DNA of 64,000 bases from CAKMMH01 sp927798255. Its GTDB lineage: Bacteria; Bdellovibrionota_C; UBA2361; CAKMMH01. Under the pieces are notes generated by a model that was given only the letters and a program-made list of their open reading frames with translations, had not been told where the DNA came from and made no database searches. Shown in pieces: positions 36,225-43,548 of this stretch; position 1 is the first letter of the stretch; every line of letters begins with the position of its first letter. The stretch lies in NCBI GenBank assembly GCA_034180415.1, contig JAXFOK010000054.1, positions 22,692-86,691 on the forward strand. Reading direction: 5' to 3'. The translations under genes were made by a program, and so were the position numbers.

Positions 36225-37442
36225 TTAAAATGATGTAACAAATTCTCTATCTATAAACTTAGAGTTCATTCTCTTTCTTACAATTTTAATTTCAAAAAAT
36301 TCATCTAACTTCTTATAATCTTGTGGAGCAAAAGGAAGCTTGTATTCATTGTGTTCTAAAGTAAACAAAGTAACTCTTGGATAGAATAAATATCTTTTAT
36401 AATAGTATTGACCATTTCCATTTATAACTTTAATTACGTATATACCTTTTGCAGAATATGATTTATTAAAATAAAGAGTTCTTGTTTCATTTTTCGTATT
36501 AGACATATTAACATCTCTACTTTCGTATAGACCATACTGATTATAAACTTCAACTCTTGTTATTCCTATTCCTGAAACCTCAACATCAAAATTTAAAGTC
36601 TTCTTTTTGTTTTCTTCTTTAATTGAAACTCGTTTTAAAAATATATCTGAATTAGTAAGGAAATTGTTATCTGATGCAATAACTTTTTTAATAGAATCGT
36701 TTTCAAAAAACTTTTCTAATTTTATTTCATCTGTATTAAAATCTAGCTCCAGCCCTTTAATTTGTGCAGAAATTTGAAGATTATTTATATATTGTGATAA
36801 TGCATTATAATTTTTTATAACCATAGCTAAACTTTCTTTTGCCGAGACATTACGTTCACCTTGCTTTATAACAAACTCTATAGAGCTAGAGTAAGAAATT
36901 AATAAGCTTCGTAGTTTTGCAGACTCAACTGGTTGAAGAATCTTACTTGTAGGAATCTCTGCGAGTAATTTATTAATTGAAGAAATAATATTAGAAAGCG
37001 TTTGCCTAACAGAACTGATTTTTAAATGTTCCCATTGAATTTTTGCAATATCTTTATTTAATACTGACTCTCTCTCTTCATCTAAATCTTCTATATAAAT
37101 ATTCTGCATGAGCCACTCGATTTCTTCTAGTGGATTTAATGATAAGAATGTTACTTCTGTTTCGTTATTATTTGAATTTAAATTATTTTCATTTTCATCA
37201 TTTAACTTATTTTCATTACTATCATTATTTGATTCTTCAATTACTTCATTATTGTTTTCACTTTCTGACTTAGAATCTGATTTAAAATTTTGAACATTTT
37301 TTATAGTAGTATCAATTTTTTCTGTTACGGAATTTTGTACTTTTTTAAGATGAATTTTTGAAGATAGATTAATTATAGCTGGAATAAAAAATATAATTGT
37401 AACAACTACAACGATAGACAAAATTATCAAAAGTTTTTTCAT
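36225..37442 (-). CDS. Membrane-anchored protein of unknown function
   Basis: I chose the ATG at 37442 (405 residues): ATAGGAAT lies upstream, and MKKLLIILSIVVVVTIIFF then starts as a normal signal anchor. The open frame extends 19 residues further up. After the anchor comes an Asn/Glu/Ser-rich linker (about 40-100), a helical region (about 110-230) and a beta-type domain (about 270-370; DVEVSGIGITRVEVYNQYGLYESRDVN) that looks like an Ig- or fibronectin-like fold, ending in a charged tail. An envelope protein facing the periplasm is likely. No family recognised. Confidence 0.7.
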   Translation of the reverse strand: MKKLLIILSIVVVVTIIFFIPAIINLSSKIHLKKVQNSVTEKIDTTIKNVQNFKSDSKSESENNNEVIEESNNDSNENKLNDENENNLNSNNNETEVTFLSLNPLEEIEWLMQNIYIEDLDEERESVLNKDIAKIQWEHLKISSVRQTLSNIISSINKLLAEIPTSKILQPVESAKLRSLLISYSSSIEFVIKQGERNVSAKESLAMVIKNYNALSQYINNLQISAQIKGLELDFNTDEIKLEKFFENDSIKKVIASDNNFLTNSDIFLKRVSIKEENKKKTLNFDVEVSGIGITRVEVYNQYGLYESRDVNMSNTKNETRTLYFNKSYSAKGIYVIKVINGNGQYYYKRYLFYPRVTLFTLEHNEYKLPFAPQDYKKLDEFFEIKIVRKRMNSKFIDREFVTSF

Positions 37443-37681
37443 ACAATAATTCCTATAACTTTTTAAAAAGCGAAATAATACATATAAAATGTCTAGCAAA
37501 CGTTTAAATTTGATTCTATCAAATTTTATAAAATAATTAAAATTTTTCTAAAATTTAGGATAATCAAATATAATTCTGTAAAATCAGTATGTTAACATTT
37601 TATAACATTAATTTTAATAAGATTTAAGATTTAATAAGAAAAGGAAGTAAGATAAACGAATATAATTTCTAAATAAAATGT

Positions 37682-37744
37682 GGAGGAAAGATGATAAGAG
37701 AAAACCCTTTAGTCATATGAAACCTTAAAAATCATCCTCCCTCC
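37682..37744 (-). terminator. Hairpin downstream of the small acidic protein gene
   Basis: Arms 37682-37695 and 37731-37744 form a 14-bp stem with two G-T wobbles, read on the minus strand and followed by ACATTTTATTT. The sequence AGGAAAGATGATAAGAGAAA here recurs as AGGAAAGATAATAAGAAAGA at 41871-41890, next to the terminator of the Cys-rich cassette array. Confidence 0.5.
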
Positions 37745-37768
37745 TAAGTGTTAACAGATATGAAATGT

Positions 37769-37807
37769 ACAAGGTGTAGGGAAACAATAAGTTTCCCTAC
37801 ATCTTGT
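37769..37807 (-). terminator. 17-bp stem-loop downstream of the small acidic protein gene
   Basis: Arms 37769-37785 and 37791-37807 pair over 17 bp with a single G-T wobble and a five-base loop. It lies about 100 bases after the stop of the gene at 37907-38104. It lacks a clean U-run, so it could also be an RNA-stabilising structure. Confidence 0.55.
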
Positions 37808-37906
37808 CCCCTATTCGTGCGCCTAGCAAGGCGCCTAGCAAAATCTATGTACGGAGCGACGGAAATCGCATAGGATGCGAACACCGAACTCTAGGTCCCC
37901 GAAAAA

Positions 37907-38104
37907 TTAGCGAACCATTGGGTCGTTCTCATCGGCTTCGTACTCGCCATCGTCCGAGTCATCTTCGACTTCGCATTCATCGTCTTTGTTGCTTTCGCAA
38001 CTCGGATCGACGCTGCCTCCGGCCAAGTACTCGATAGCATCGCTCCCTTCGTCAATAAAGAAATCGGAAAAAGTGTTGCTAGAATTGCTGGAAAATTTCG
38101 CCAT
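37907..38104 (-). CDS. Small acidic protein of unknown function
   Basis: A 65-residue protein; the C-terminal half is strongly acidic (ECEVEDDSDDGEYEADENDP) and the N-terminus is Ser/Asn-rich. It has a near-perfect Shine-Dalgarno (CGAAAGGAGCG), which makes it a convincing gene despite its size. Between the stop and the downstream hairpins lie two direct copies of GCGCCTAGCAA (37819-37829 and 37831-37841). The gene is isolated between large stem-loops on both sides and is GC-richer than its surroundings. Nothing indicates its function. A + strand frame through the same DNA (37804-38037) has no ribosome binding site and is discarded. Confidence 0.6.
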   Translation of the reverse strand: MAKFSSNSSNTFSDFFIDEGSDAIEYLAGGSVDPSCESNKDDECEVEDDSDDGEYEADENDPMVR

Positions 38105-38127
38105 ATTAGCGCTCCTTTCGTTTTACC

Positions 38128-38168
38128 TTAGTACCAAAGAAATACGCTGCGCTTCATACGCAGAGAAA
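38128..38168 (-). promoter_or_regulatory. Structured 5' leader of the small acidic protein gene
   Basis: On the minus strand AAATACG and CGTATTT enclose a CTGCG/CGCAG hairpin, and ACCTTA and TAAGGT just outside can also pair. The structure ends close to the AAAGGAG ribosome binding site, so translational control is possible. Confidence 0.4.
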
Positions 38169-38187
38169 CCGTATTTTTTAGTAATTA

Positions 38188-38243
38188 AGGTGGGTTGCTA
38201 ATATAGACTAATCAAAAAAATAATCTTTATTAGCAACCCACCT
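38188..38243. repeat. 16-bp perfect inverted repeat upstream of the small acidic protein gene
   Basis: AGGTGGGTTGCTAATA (38188-38203) pairs exactly with TATTAGCAACCCACCT (38228-38243), with a 24-base A/T-rich loop. It lies about 85 bases upstream of the start codon. It may be a terminator insulating this gene, an operator or the end of a small mobile element. Confidence 0.65.
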
Positions 38244-38545
38244 ATAAAAATAAACTTAAGGAAACAAAGATATGACCAAAAATTTCCATAAATTAACTAA
38301 TTAGAGAAAGGATTTTTTTTATCTAAAACAAAATAACTAAAAATTACCCTTAATTCTTATCATCTACTCATAATTAATAGAATCACATAGCTGTGAAGCA
38401 TTTTTGAGTGTACCAAATTACAATATCTTAGTAAAGTTATTTTTTATCTCTCAATAACTTTTTAATCCTTGCAAAAATTATTATGTTTAATATAAAATAT
38501 ACTTGATTTTATTATAATTTTTATAATTTTTAACTTTTACTAACT

Positions 38546-39145
38546 ATGAAAAGAAATGTAATTATTTTTATCATTGGTATTCTTGTTGTAATTTTAATTC
38601 TTGGTATTTATGCATTAAACTTGTTTTTCGGAACTTTCAAGGAAAATCCCAAAAACGCAATTACAAGTGTAGTTAATAGTAAAGCATTTAGCGATAAAAT
38701 TAACGGAATCAAAATTAAAGTAGGAAAAAGCTTAGATAATTCAAACAAACCTACTAAAAATAATACAAAGCCCCCAATTAATTTAAAAGATAATAAGCAC
38801 TTGTACGCTTACAATTCACGTGGAAAAAGAGACCCATTTGTAAGATACGATGCTAGCAACAACAATTCAAAAGATGAAAAAGTAGATAAAGATGCTACTC
38901 CTTTAGAAAAATTCGATATTAGCAAATTAAAGTTAACCGCTATTATATCAAGTGGGGATATTCCAAAAGCAGTTATCGAAGATGCAGATGGAAAAGGTTT
39001 TTTTGTTGAGAAAGGCGCGAATATCGGATTAAATAATGGTGTCATTACAGATATTTTACAAGATAAAATCATAATCACTGAAACTCAAGTTGATTTTACT
39101 GGTCAGAAAAAAGTTAGAACTATAGAAATGAAACTAAGAAAATAA
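38546..39145 (+). CDS. PilP-like type IV pilus assembly protein
   Basis: A 199-residue protein with an N-terminal membrane segment (about 5-27) and a low-complexity linker. From about residue 88 it has the PilP pattern: SRGKRDPFV, then PLEKFDISKLKLTAIIS, AVIEDADGKGFFVEKGANIGLNNGVITDI and a final strand-rich part. PilP is an inner-membrane lipoprotein or anchored protein that links the pilus alignment complex PilMNO to the secretin. No other pilus gene is in the window, so it is an orphan here. No clear Shine-Dalgarno. The next gene begins 10 bases later. Confidence 0.7.
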   Translation: MKRNVIIFIIGILVVILILGIYALNLFFGTFKENPKNAITSVVNSKAFSDKINGIKIKVGKSLDNSNKPTKNNTKPPINLKDNKHLYAYNSRGKRDPFVRYDASNNNSKDEKVDKDATPLEKFDISKLKLTAIISSGDIPKAVIEDADGKGFFVEKGANIGLNNGVITDILQDKIIITETQVDFTGQKKVRTIEMKLRK

Positions 39146-39154
39146 TTATTATTT

Positions 39155-40120
39155 ATGGATATATTAAAAGAATATAAAGATTTTATTGATCAAAAATCAT
39201 TAAAAGTATTAAGAACAGAATTTAAGAAGAAATATATACTTTCTCAATCTTTTGAAGAATTTTATAAATTTTCAAAAATAAAATTTGATATATCATCAAA
39301 AATTAATATAGAAGATGATGTTATAAAAATTGAGAGTATAGATAATTCAAAAAAATTATCCTCTAAAAAACTTTCTCTTTTAACTAATCAAATACATCTT
39401 CTTTCTCCTTGGAGAATTGGCCCGTACAAAATTCTTGATTACACTATTGAAAGTGAATGGAACTCATTTTATAAATTTAATAGACTAAAAGAGTTTATAC
39501 CTGATTTAAAAAATAAAATTGTAGCAGATATCGGTGGAAATAACGGATATTTTAGTTTTAGGTTATCAGAATTTAATCCTAAATTAATAATCAATGCTGA
39601 ACCTGGACCTAAAAACTATTTTCAATTTAAACTTCTTCAAAAATTTCTAAAAATTGAAAACATAGTCCATGAACCTGTAAAAGCAGAAAATTTTAGTATA
39701 TTTAATAAATTTTTTGATGTTATTTTTTGTCTTGGGGTTATTTATCATCAAAGAAATCCACTATTAATGTTAAATGAATGTTACAAAGCATTAAATAAAA
39801 ATGGGATAATAATTTTAGAAACCATTGTTTATGACAATAAAGAACCTATTGCACTTTGTCCTAAAACTTATCAAAAAATGAGAAATGTATGGTTCCTTCC
39901 TACACCTTCTTGTTTAAAACGATGGCTTGAAATATCTAATTTTGAAATATTAAAAGAAAGTACATTATTTCCTACTACATTTAATGAACAACATAAAACA
40001 AAAGATGCAACATTTGAAAGCCTAGAAGATTTCCTAGATAAAGATAATCCCAAACTTACGATTGAAGGTTATCATGCGCCTAAAAGATATATAGTTTTGG
40101 CAAAAAAGAAGGTAAATTAA
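39155..40120 (+). CDS. cmoB: tRNA U34 carboxymethyltransferase CmoB
   Basis: A 321-residue protein, the normal CmoB length (about 323). It transfers a carboxymethyl group from carboxy-S-adenosylmethionine to 5-hydroxyuridine at the tRNA wobble position. The match runs end to end: WRIGPYKILDYTIESEWNS (near 88-106), the SAM-type motif VADIGGNNGYFSFRLSEF (near 123-140), FCLGVIYHQRNPLLML (near 191), ILETIVYD, YQKMRNVWFLPTPSCLKRWLE and TIEGYHAPKRYIVLA at the end. No cmoA is nearby. Ten bases separate it from the pilP-like gene. Confidence 0.85.
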   Translation: MDILKEYKDFIDQKSLKVLRTEFKKKYILSQSFEEFYKFSKIKFDISSKINIEDDVIKIESIDNSKKLSSKKLSLLTNQIHLLSPWRIGPYKILDYTIESEWNSFYKFNRLKEFIPDLKNKIVADIGGNNGYFSFRLSEFNPKLIINAEPGPKNYFQFKLLQKFLKIENIVHEPVKAENFSIFNKFFDVIFCLGVIYHQRNPLLMLNECYKALNKNGIIILETIVYDNKEPIALCPKTYQKMRNVWFLPTPSCLKRWLEISNFEILKESTLFPTTFNEQHKTKDATFESLEDFLDKDNPKLTIEGYHAPKRYIVLAKKKVN

Positions 40121-40191
40121 AGTTGTTTTATTAGGTAAACGCTAAATATTCCAGAAGTGGCAACTAAAATTTTGCATTAATCAGTGTTTTC

Positions 40192-41307
40192 TTAGATAAT
40201 CTCACTATAACTTCCAAGATAACGAAGTGTATCACACATTGAATGTAAGCCATTTAAAAATTTTATAAAATTTGGTGAATAAACATCTGTTTCTAAATCG
40301 AAATAAAACATAAACTCAAAATCTCTATTAGGTATTGGTCTGCTTTCAAGTTTTGTCATATTAGTACCAAATGAATTTATATATGAAATAACATTATACA
40401 ATGCACCTGGTTTGTGAGGAATTGATAACATTACACTCGTACGATTTGCCCCTGGGTAAATCTCTAATTCTTTACTGATGCAAATAAAACGCGTGTGATT
40501 ATTACCTTCATCTTGAATTGCTTCAAAGAGAGATTCAAGCTTATATAGTGATGCAGAACTACTTGAAGAAATAGAAGCAATGGAGTTATCTTCTGATTCA
40601 GATACTTTTTTTGCAGCAACTGCTGTATTTTCACAAGGTACAACATTAATGTTAGGATATTTTGATAAAAAAGAAGCACATTGAGCAATAGCTTGCGGAT
40701 GAGATGTAATAGTTTTAATATCACTTATTTTTGTCCCTGGTTTTACTAGAAGATTATGATCAACTTTAAGTCTAACAGAACGTACAATACTAAAATTATA
40801 TTTCATCATTAAATCATAAACTTTAGTAACAGAACCTGCAGTGCTATTTTCAATTGGAATAACACCGTATCTTGCTTCATTGTTATTTATTGCTAAAAAA
40901 ACGTCTTCAAAGTTTTTCGCAAATAATAACTTTGAAACCTTAAATAATTTATCAGCTGCAATTTGAGAATATGCCCCCTCAACTCCTTGACAAACAACTT
41001 TCTCATTATCTGGAAAACTTTTGAAAGTCTCTCTAAGTGCATTAATAACTTTTTTAACTATAACATTGTTATTATCATCATTTACATAACTATAACTATT
41101 GCAAACGCAAAGAACTGAGTTATAAAATACATCAGCAAATTGTCTAGAGTCATCATTAAAATAATTATCAAAAATATATCGAAGCTCTCGCTCAAGACTC
41201 ACTAAATTATTACTAGAGGTTATAACTTCTCTTGATGCTTTTAAACGAGCCTTTAGAATTTTTGCTAACTCTTTATCAATTCTTTCTAATTCTTCCTTGC
41301 TTGACAT
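40192..41307 (-). CDS. pheA: Bifunctional chorismate mutase / prephenate dehydratase
   Basis: A 371-residue P-protein for phenylalanine synthesis. Residues 1-95 form an AroQ-type chorismate mutase helix bundle (ELERIDKELAKILKARLKASREV). Residues 115-285 form prephenate dehydratase, starting VVCQGVEGAYSQIAADKLF, with GVIPIENSTAGSV near 149 and the catalytic NHTRFICI near 270. A C-terminal ACT domain (SVMLSIPHKPGALYNVISYINSFGTNMTKLESRP, near 285-320) senses phenylalanine. It is transcribed with the zinc-finger gene 20 bases upstream. Confidence 0.92.
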   Translation of the reverse strand: MSSKEELERIDKELAKILKARLKASREVITSSNNLVSLERELRYIFDNYFNDDSRQFADVFYNSVLCVCNSYSYVNDDNNNVIVKKVINALRETFKSFPDNEKVVCQGVEGAYSQIAADKLFKVSKLLFAKNFEDVFLAINNNEARYGVIPIENSTAGSVTKVYDLMMKYNFSIVRSVRLKVDHNLLVKPGTKISDIKTITSHPQAIAQCASFLSKYPNINVVPCENTAVAAKKVSESEDNSIASISSSSSASLYKLESLFEAIQDEGNNHTRFICISKELEIYPGANRTSVMLSIPHKPGALYNVISYINSFGTNMTKLESRPIPNRDFEFMFYFDLETDVYSPNFIKFLNGLHSMCDTLRYLGSYSEII

Positions 41308-41326
41308 AGAAAATTTAATCCTAAAA

Positions 41327-41638
41327 CTATTTTCTATCAGTCGTAATTATTGGAAGATTTAACCCTAATTCCTTATTTAATCTTTCATGAAGTCTATTCT
41401 TAACATCATCTGATAGTGTAATAGTATCTTTAATTTGTGAAGCAACATCTATTACCTGAGTATATAGATAAGCAAAATCTTGACATTGAGGGCATTCGCA
41501 AATATGTTCTCTTAGTCTATCTGCAAGGCTAATTGGAAGATCTCCTTCCATATACTCACTATAAAGATTCTCTACATCATGACATGTTATATTCTCTTTT
41601 TCAAACACTTCTAATTCTAGCTCGTTCATCATATTCAT
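41327..41638 (-). CDS. Putative zinc-finger (zf-HC2) anti-sigma-like protein
   Basis: A 103-residue protein with TCHDVENLYSEYMEGDLP near 18 and the H-x3-C-x2-C zinc motif EHICECPQC near 47-55, as in zf-HC2 anti-sigma factors. There is no membrane helix and no sigma factor gene nearby, so the target is unknown; the C-terminal half is a plain helical segment. AAGGAGG lies 7 bases before the ATG at 41638. It precedes pheA on the same strand. Confidence 0.75.
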   Translation of the reverse strand: MNMMNELELEVFEKENITCHDVENLYSEYMEGDLPISLADRLREHICECPQCQDFAYLYTQVIDVASQIKDTITLSDDVKNRLHERLNKELGLNLPIITTDRK

Positions 41639-41919
41639 ATATTGCCTCCTTATTTATTGTTAATACGACATACTTCCCTATCTTTTACCTATATGATGTA
41701 ACTTTTACAAAATCGTTGCTAATTTTTTACATTTTTTTTACAATTTTTTAACATTTTTAATATATTTAATAAATCAAGATAGTTATAAAGATGAATTTAG
41801 TGTATAAGTACGAAAAATTTTAAGAATTGCTAAAAATTATGAAACAATGAAATTAAAATTGTATTAGGAAAGATAATAAGAAAGACTAGAAGACACACTT
41901 AAAAACCTCCATAAAAACC
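41639..41919. other. AT-rich intergenic region upstream of the anti-sigma-like gene
   Basis: This stretch between the anti-sigma-like gene and the terminator of the Cys-rich array contains long T-runs and no open frame with a ribosome binding site. At 41871-41890 it carries AGGAAAGATAATAAGAAAGA, closely matching the word at 37684-37703. Confidence 0.4.
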
Positions 41920-41993
41920 CTTAAGGCCCCCCCCCTTCTCTTAAAGAACTGCCATTTCTGACAAAACTTTTTAAGAAGGAGGGAATCCTTAAG
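41920..41993 (-). terminator. Terminator of the Cys-rich cassette array
   Basis: Read on the minus strand, CTTAAGG (41987-41993 complement) and CCTTAAG (41920-41926 complement) close a long structure with an inner stem in which TTCTTAAA-type and TTTAAGAGAA-type arms pair next to a run of nine G. It is followed by GGTTTTT. It ends the transcript after the second cassette. Confidence 0.6.
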
Positions 41994-42101
41994 TGAAGAC
42001 GACAAGACGACGCTTCAGCTTGCAAATGTTCCATTAGAGGAACCTAAACAAACTTTAGCTCAATCTTCAAATTTTCCGTGCTCGTCGTTTAGCGAGTCGG
42101 A
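41991..42101 (-). repeat. Conserved 3' segment of cassette A (copy 1 of the array repeat R2)
   Basis: About 111 bases repeated at 42533-42635 with only three substitutions and one 8-base insertion. It includes GTTCC/GGAAC and GAAG/CTTC hairpin arms. It is more conserved than the genes it follows. Confidence 0.8.
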
Positions 42102-42132
42102 TTCAGATGCGTCGGAATCGAACGCATCTGAA
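42102..42132. repeat. 11-bp inverted repeat across the stop codon of Cys-rich gene A
   Basis: TTCAGATGCGT (42102-42112) pairs with ACGCATCTGAA (42122-42132) around a nine-base loop. The stop codon of gene A lies in this repeat, and its last ten residues are encoded by it. Cassette B has no equivalent. Confidence 0.7.
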
Positions 42133-42399
42133 GTAAACTTCAAAAAAGCGCTTATCGTCTTCTTCCTTTCTTTCGTATTCTACGACGGTATCAAGCGCAC
42201 AAAAACATTGACTATCGACGCCCTCACAAAGAAGATATCCATTGCACGATTTCTTCTCGCACGTGTTGCATTTGCATCTCGCGTTCTGACACGTAAATTT
42301 ATCGCCCCCCTCGCGCTCCATGATTTTGTTGTAAATGGGCAAAGGACACTTACGGGTGCAGTCGTCACCGGAATTTCCGATGGGTAACGCTTCTATCAT
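42103..42399 (-). CDS. Cys-rich small protein A
   Basis: A 98-residue protein with nine or more cysteines arranged C-x3-C-x18-C-x4-C-x-C-x2-C-x4-C-x5-C-x6-C, a pattern that suggests zinc binding or disulfides. It is a clear paralogue of the protein at 42601-42885: both share CTRKC, YNK, EREGG and KKSC. AGAAAGGAGG is a perfect Shine-Dalgarno. After its TGA the same frame continues as IRLAKRRARKI, matching the end of protein B, so the inverted repeat at 42102-42132 appears to have introduced an early stop. No signal peptide. Function unknown; I do not recognise the family. Confidence 0.65.
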   Translation of the reverse strand: MIEALPIGNSGDDCTRKCPLPIYNKIMEREGGDKFTCQNARCKCNTCEKKSCNGYLLCEGVDSQCFCALDTVVEYERKEEDDKRFFEVYFRCVRFRRI

Positions 42400-42413
42400 A
42401 GAAGCCTCCTTTC

Positions 42414-42461
42414 TCAGGGCGTAATACCCTGGAGTGAATAAAAAACTGTAGCTAATGCCAT
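42414..42461 (-). CDS. 15-codon leader ORF of cassette A
   Basis: Codes for MALATVFYSLQGITP. The TGA is followed at once by the AGAAAGGAGG ribosome binding site of Cys-rich gene A. The last codons form the stem-loop CAGGG/CCCTG (42415-42431). The leader ORF of cassette B has the same length and the same ends but a different middle. It has no good Shine-Dalgarno of its own, so translation is inferred from conservation. Confidence 0.4.
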   Translation of the reverse strand: MALATVFYSLQGITP

Positions 42462-42528
42462 CAAAAGCACTTGCTACTTAAGAATTTTATAAAAATTTAA
42501 AAACTCGATTTAAAACATCTCCTTTCTA
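42446..42528 (-). repeat. Conserved 5' leader of cassette A (repeat R1)
   Basis: 83 bases with a single mismatch to 42937-43019. It contains AGAAAGGAG followed by A/T-rich sequence and the start of the leader ORF. Confidence 0.85.
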
Positions 42529-42532
42529 ACTT

Positions 42533-42635
42533 AAGTGAAGACGACGCTTCAGCTTGCAAATGTTCCATGAGAGGAACCTAAACAAACTTTAGCTCAATCT
42601 TCAAATTTTCCGCGCTCGTCGTTTAGCGCGTCGGA
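42533..42635 (-). repeat. Conserved 3' segment of cassette B (repeat R2)
   Basis: Second copy of the segment at 41991-42101. The 5' leader of cassette A begins directly after it, so the two cassettes abut head to tail. Confidence 0.8.
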
Positions 42636-42885
42636 TATCTTTTTCCATATAGTCTTGTACGAGGGCACGAAGAGCAAACCAACACGGCTTGTTGACGCCC
42701 TCAAGAGAACATTTCATCCACGTGCACGATTTCTTCCTGCAATGATTGCAGGCACAAGCTGCATTTGGACATTGTGCCTTACCCCCTCCTTCACGCTCAC
42801 TGAACTTATTGTAAACGTCCAAAAGACACTTACGGGTGCATCCTGCTTCATGAGGATCGGGATTTTCTGACGAATGTTCTTTCAT
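42601..42885 (-). CDS. Cys-rich small protein B
   Basis: A 94-residue paralogue of protein A with cysteines C-x3-C-x18-C-x4-C-x-C-x2-C-x4-C-x4-C-x8-C and a basic tail (RRAKRRARKI). TTAGGAGT precedes the ATG. The coding DNA differs strongly from gene A, although both flanks are nearly identical. No signal peptide or membrane segment; the basic tail and Cys clusters would fit nucleic-acid binding, but that is speculation. Confidence 0.7.
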   Translation of the reverse strand: MKEHSSENPDPHEAGCTRKCLLDVYNKFSEREGGGKAQCPNAACACNHCRKKSCTWMKCSLEGVNKPCWFALRALVQDYMEKDIRRAKRRARKI

Positions 42886-42904
42886 AAATGTTACTCCTAA
42901 TTAT

Positions 42905-42952
42905 TCAGGGCGTAATACCCTGAAAACGATCTAAGACTGTATCTAATGCCAT
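42905..42952 (-). CDS. 15-codon leader ORF of cassette B
   Basis: Codes for MALDTVLDRFQGITP. Its last codons form the 7-bp stem-loop TTCAGGG/CCCTGAA (42904-42924), which ends 5 bases before the AGGAG of Cys-rich gene B. Same length and ends as the cassette A leader ORF. Confidence 0.4.
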   Translation of the reverse strand: MALDTVLDRFQGITP

Positions 42953-43019
42953 CAAAAGCACTTGCTACTTAAGAATTTTATAAAAATTTAAAAACTCGAT
43001 TTAAAACATCTCCTTTCTA
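42937..43019 (-). repeat. Conserved 5' leader of cassette B (repeat R1)
   Basis: Matches 42446-42528 with one mismatch. In this first cassette TTTAAAAACTC and GAGTTTTTAAA form an 11-bp stem with the AGAAAGGAG word in the loop (about 42990-43032). Confidence 0.85.
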
Positions 43020-43070
43020 GAGTTTTTAAATAAGTGTGACTTCTACTCGAAAAACTTACTATAATTTTTT

Positions 43071-43098
43071 ATTAAAACGCATTTATAAATTTTGTCAA
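43071..43098 (-). promoter_or_regulatory. Sigma70-like promoter of the A/B cassettes
   Basis: On the minus strand TTGACA (43093-43098) and TTTAAT (43071-43076) are 16 bases apart, or TTAATA at 17 bases. It lies about 50 bases upstream of the cassette B leader. The sequence GTGACTTCTACTCGAAA downstream of it recurs as GTGACTTCTACCCGAAA near 43710, upstream of the third family member. Confidence 0.55.
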
Positions 43099-43271
43099 GC
43101 AAAAAATTAATAACTTTAAATAATATATGATTTATTAAACAGGCAATAGTTGATTAAATAAAAAAGAAGTCACAATAAAAAACCTTGTAAAAATCTTCCC
43201 CCTTCTTAGTATACGAATTATTTCTAACAACGCATACCAAAAAAGAGAGAAAATATTAATGCTTAAATGTA

Positions 43272-43548
43272 TCAATCTTTATCAATACCTTCAGCCTCGT
43301 AATAACGTTTAACGATTGCGCTCTCAGCTGGATCCAAATCATCAAAGGTTATTAACGATTCATAATCGCCCGTAGCTAATGGTTTGATATTTAAGGCACT
43401 TATCGACTTAATCATCGCAATACAATGAGTATTACGTTGTTTTTTTGCAACTTAAACAGTCATCTTTGCAATCAATGCAAGGACAATTACTATTATTACA
43501 AGGCCTAAGCCTATAGATAAGTGTTTTAAAATACCTACATTGTTTCAT
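43272..43548 (-). pseudogene. Third Cys-rich family member, frameshifted in an A7 run
   Basis: From the ATG at 43548 (AGAAGAG upstream) the frame gives MKQCRYFKTLIYRLRPC and then the core C-x4-C-x-C-x2-C-x3-C-x2-C, and stops after 38 codons. Skipping one base in the A7 run at 43440-43446 opens a frame to TGA at 43272 that adds QRNTHC and about 55 acidic residues. The continued Cys spacing matches proteins A and B. It may be a pseudogene, a phase-variable gene or a recoded one. Downstream, AAGAAG/CTTCTT with a T-run near 43165-43205 looks like a terminator. Confidence 0.5.

Noticed and set aside
37691..37720. A nine-codon + strand ORF (MIRENPLVI) behind a GGAGG word.
   Set aside because: The GGAGG is one arm of the terminator-like hairpin at 37682-37744, so the apparent ribosome binding site is explained by the stem.
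37804..38037. A + strand open frame rich in Arg and Pro.
   Set aside because: It has no ribosome binding site and overlaps the minus-strand acidic gene, whose AAAGGAG site is strong; it is the mirror of acidic codons.
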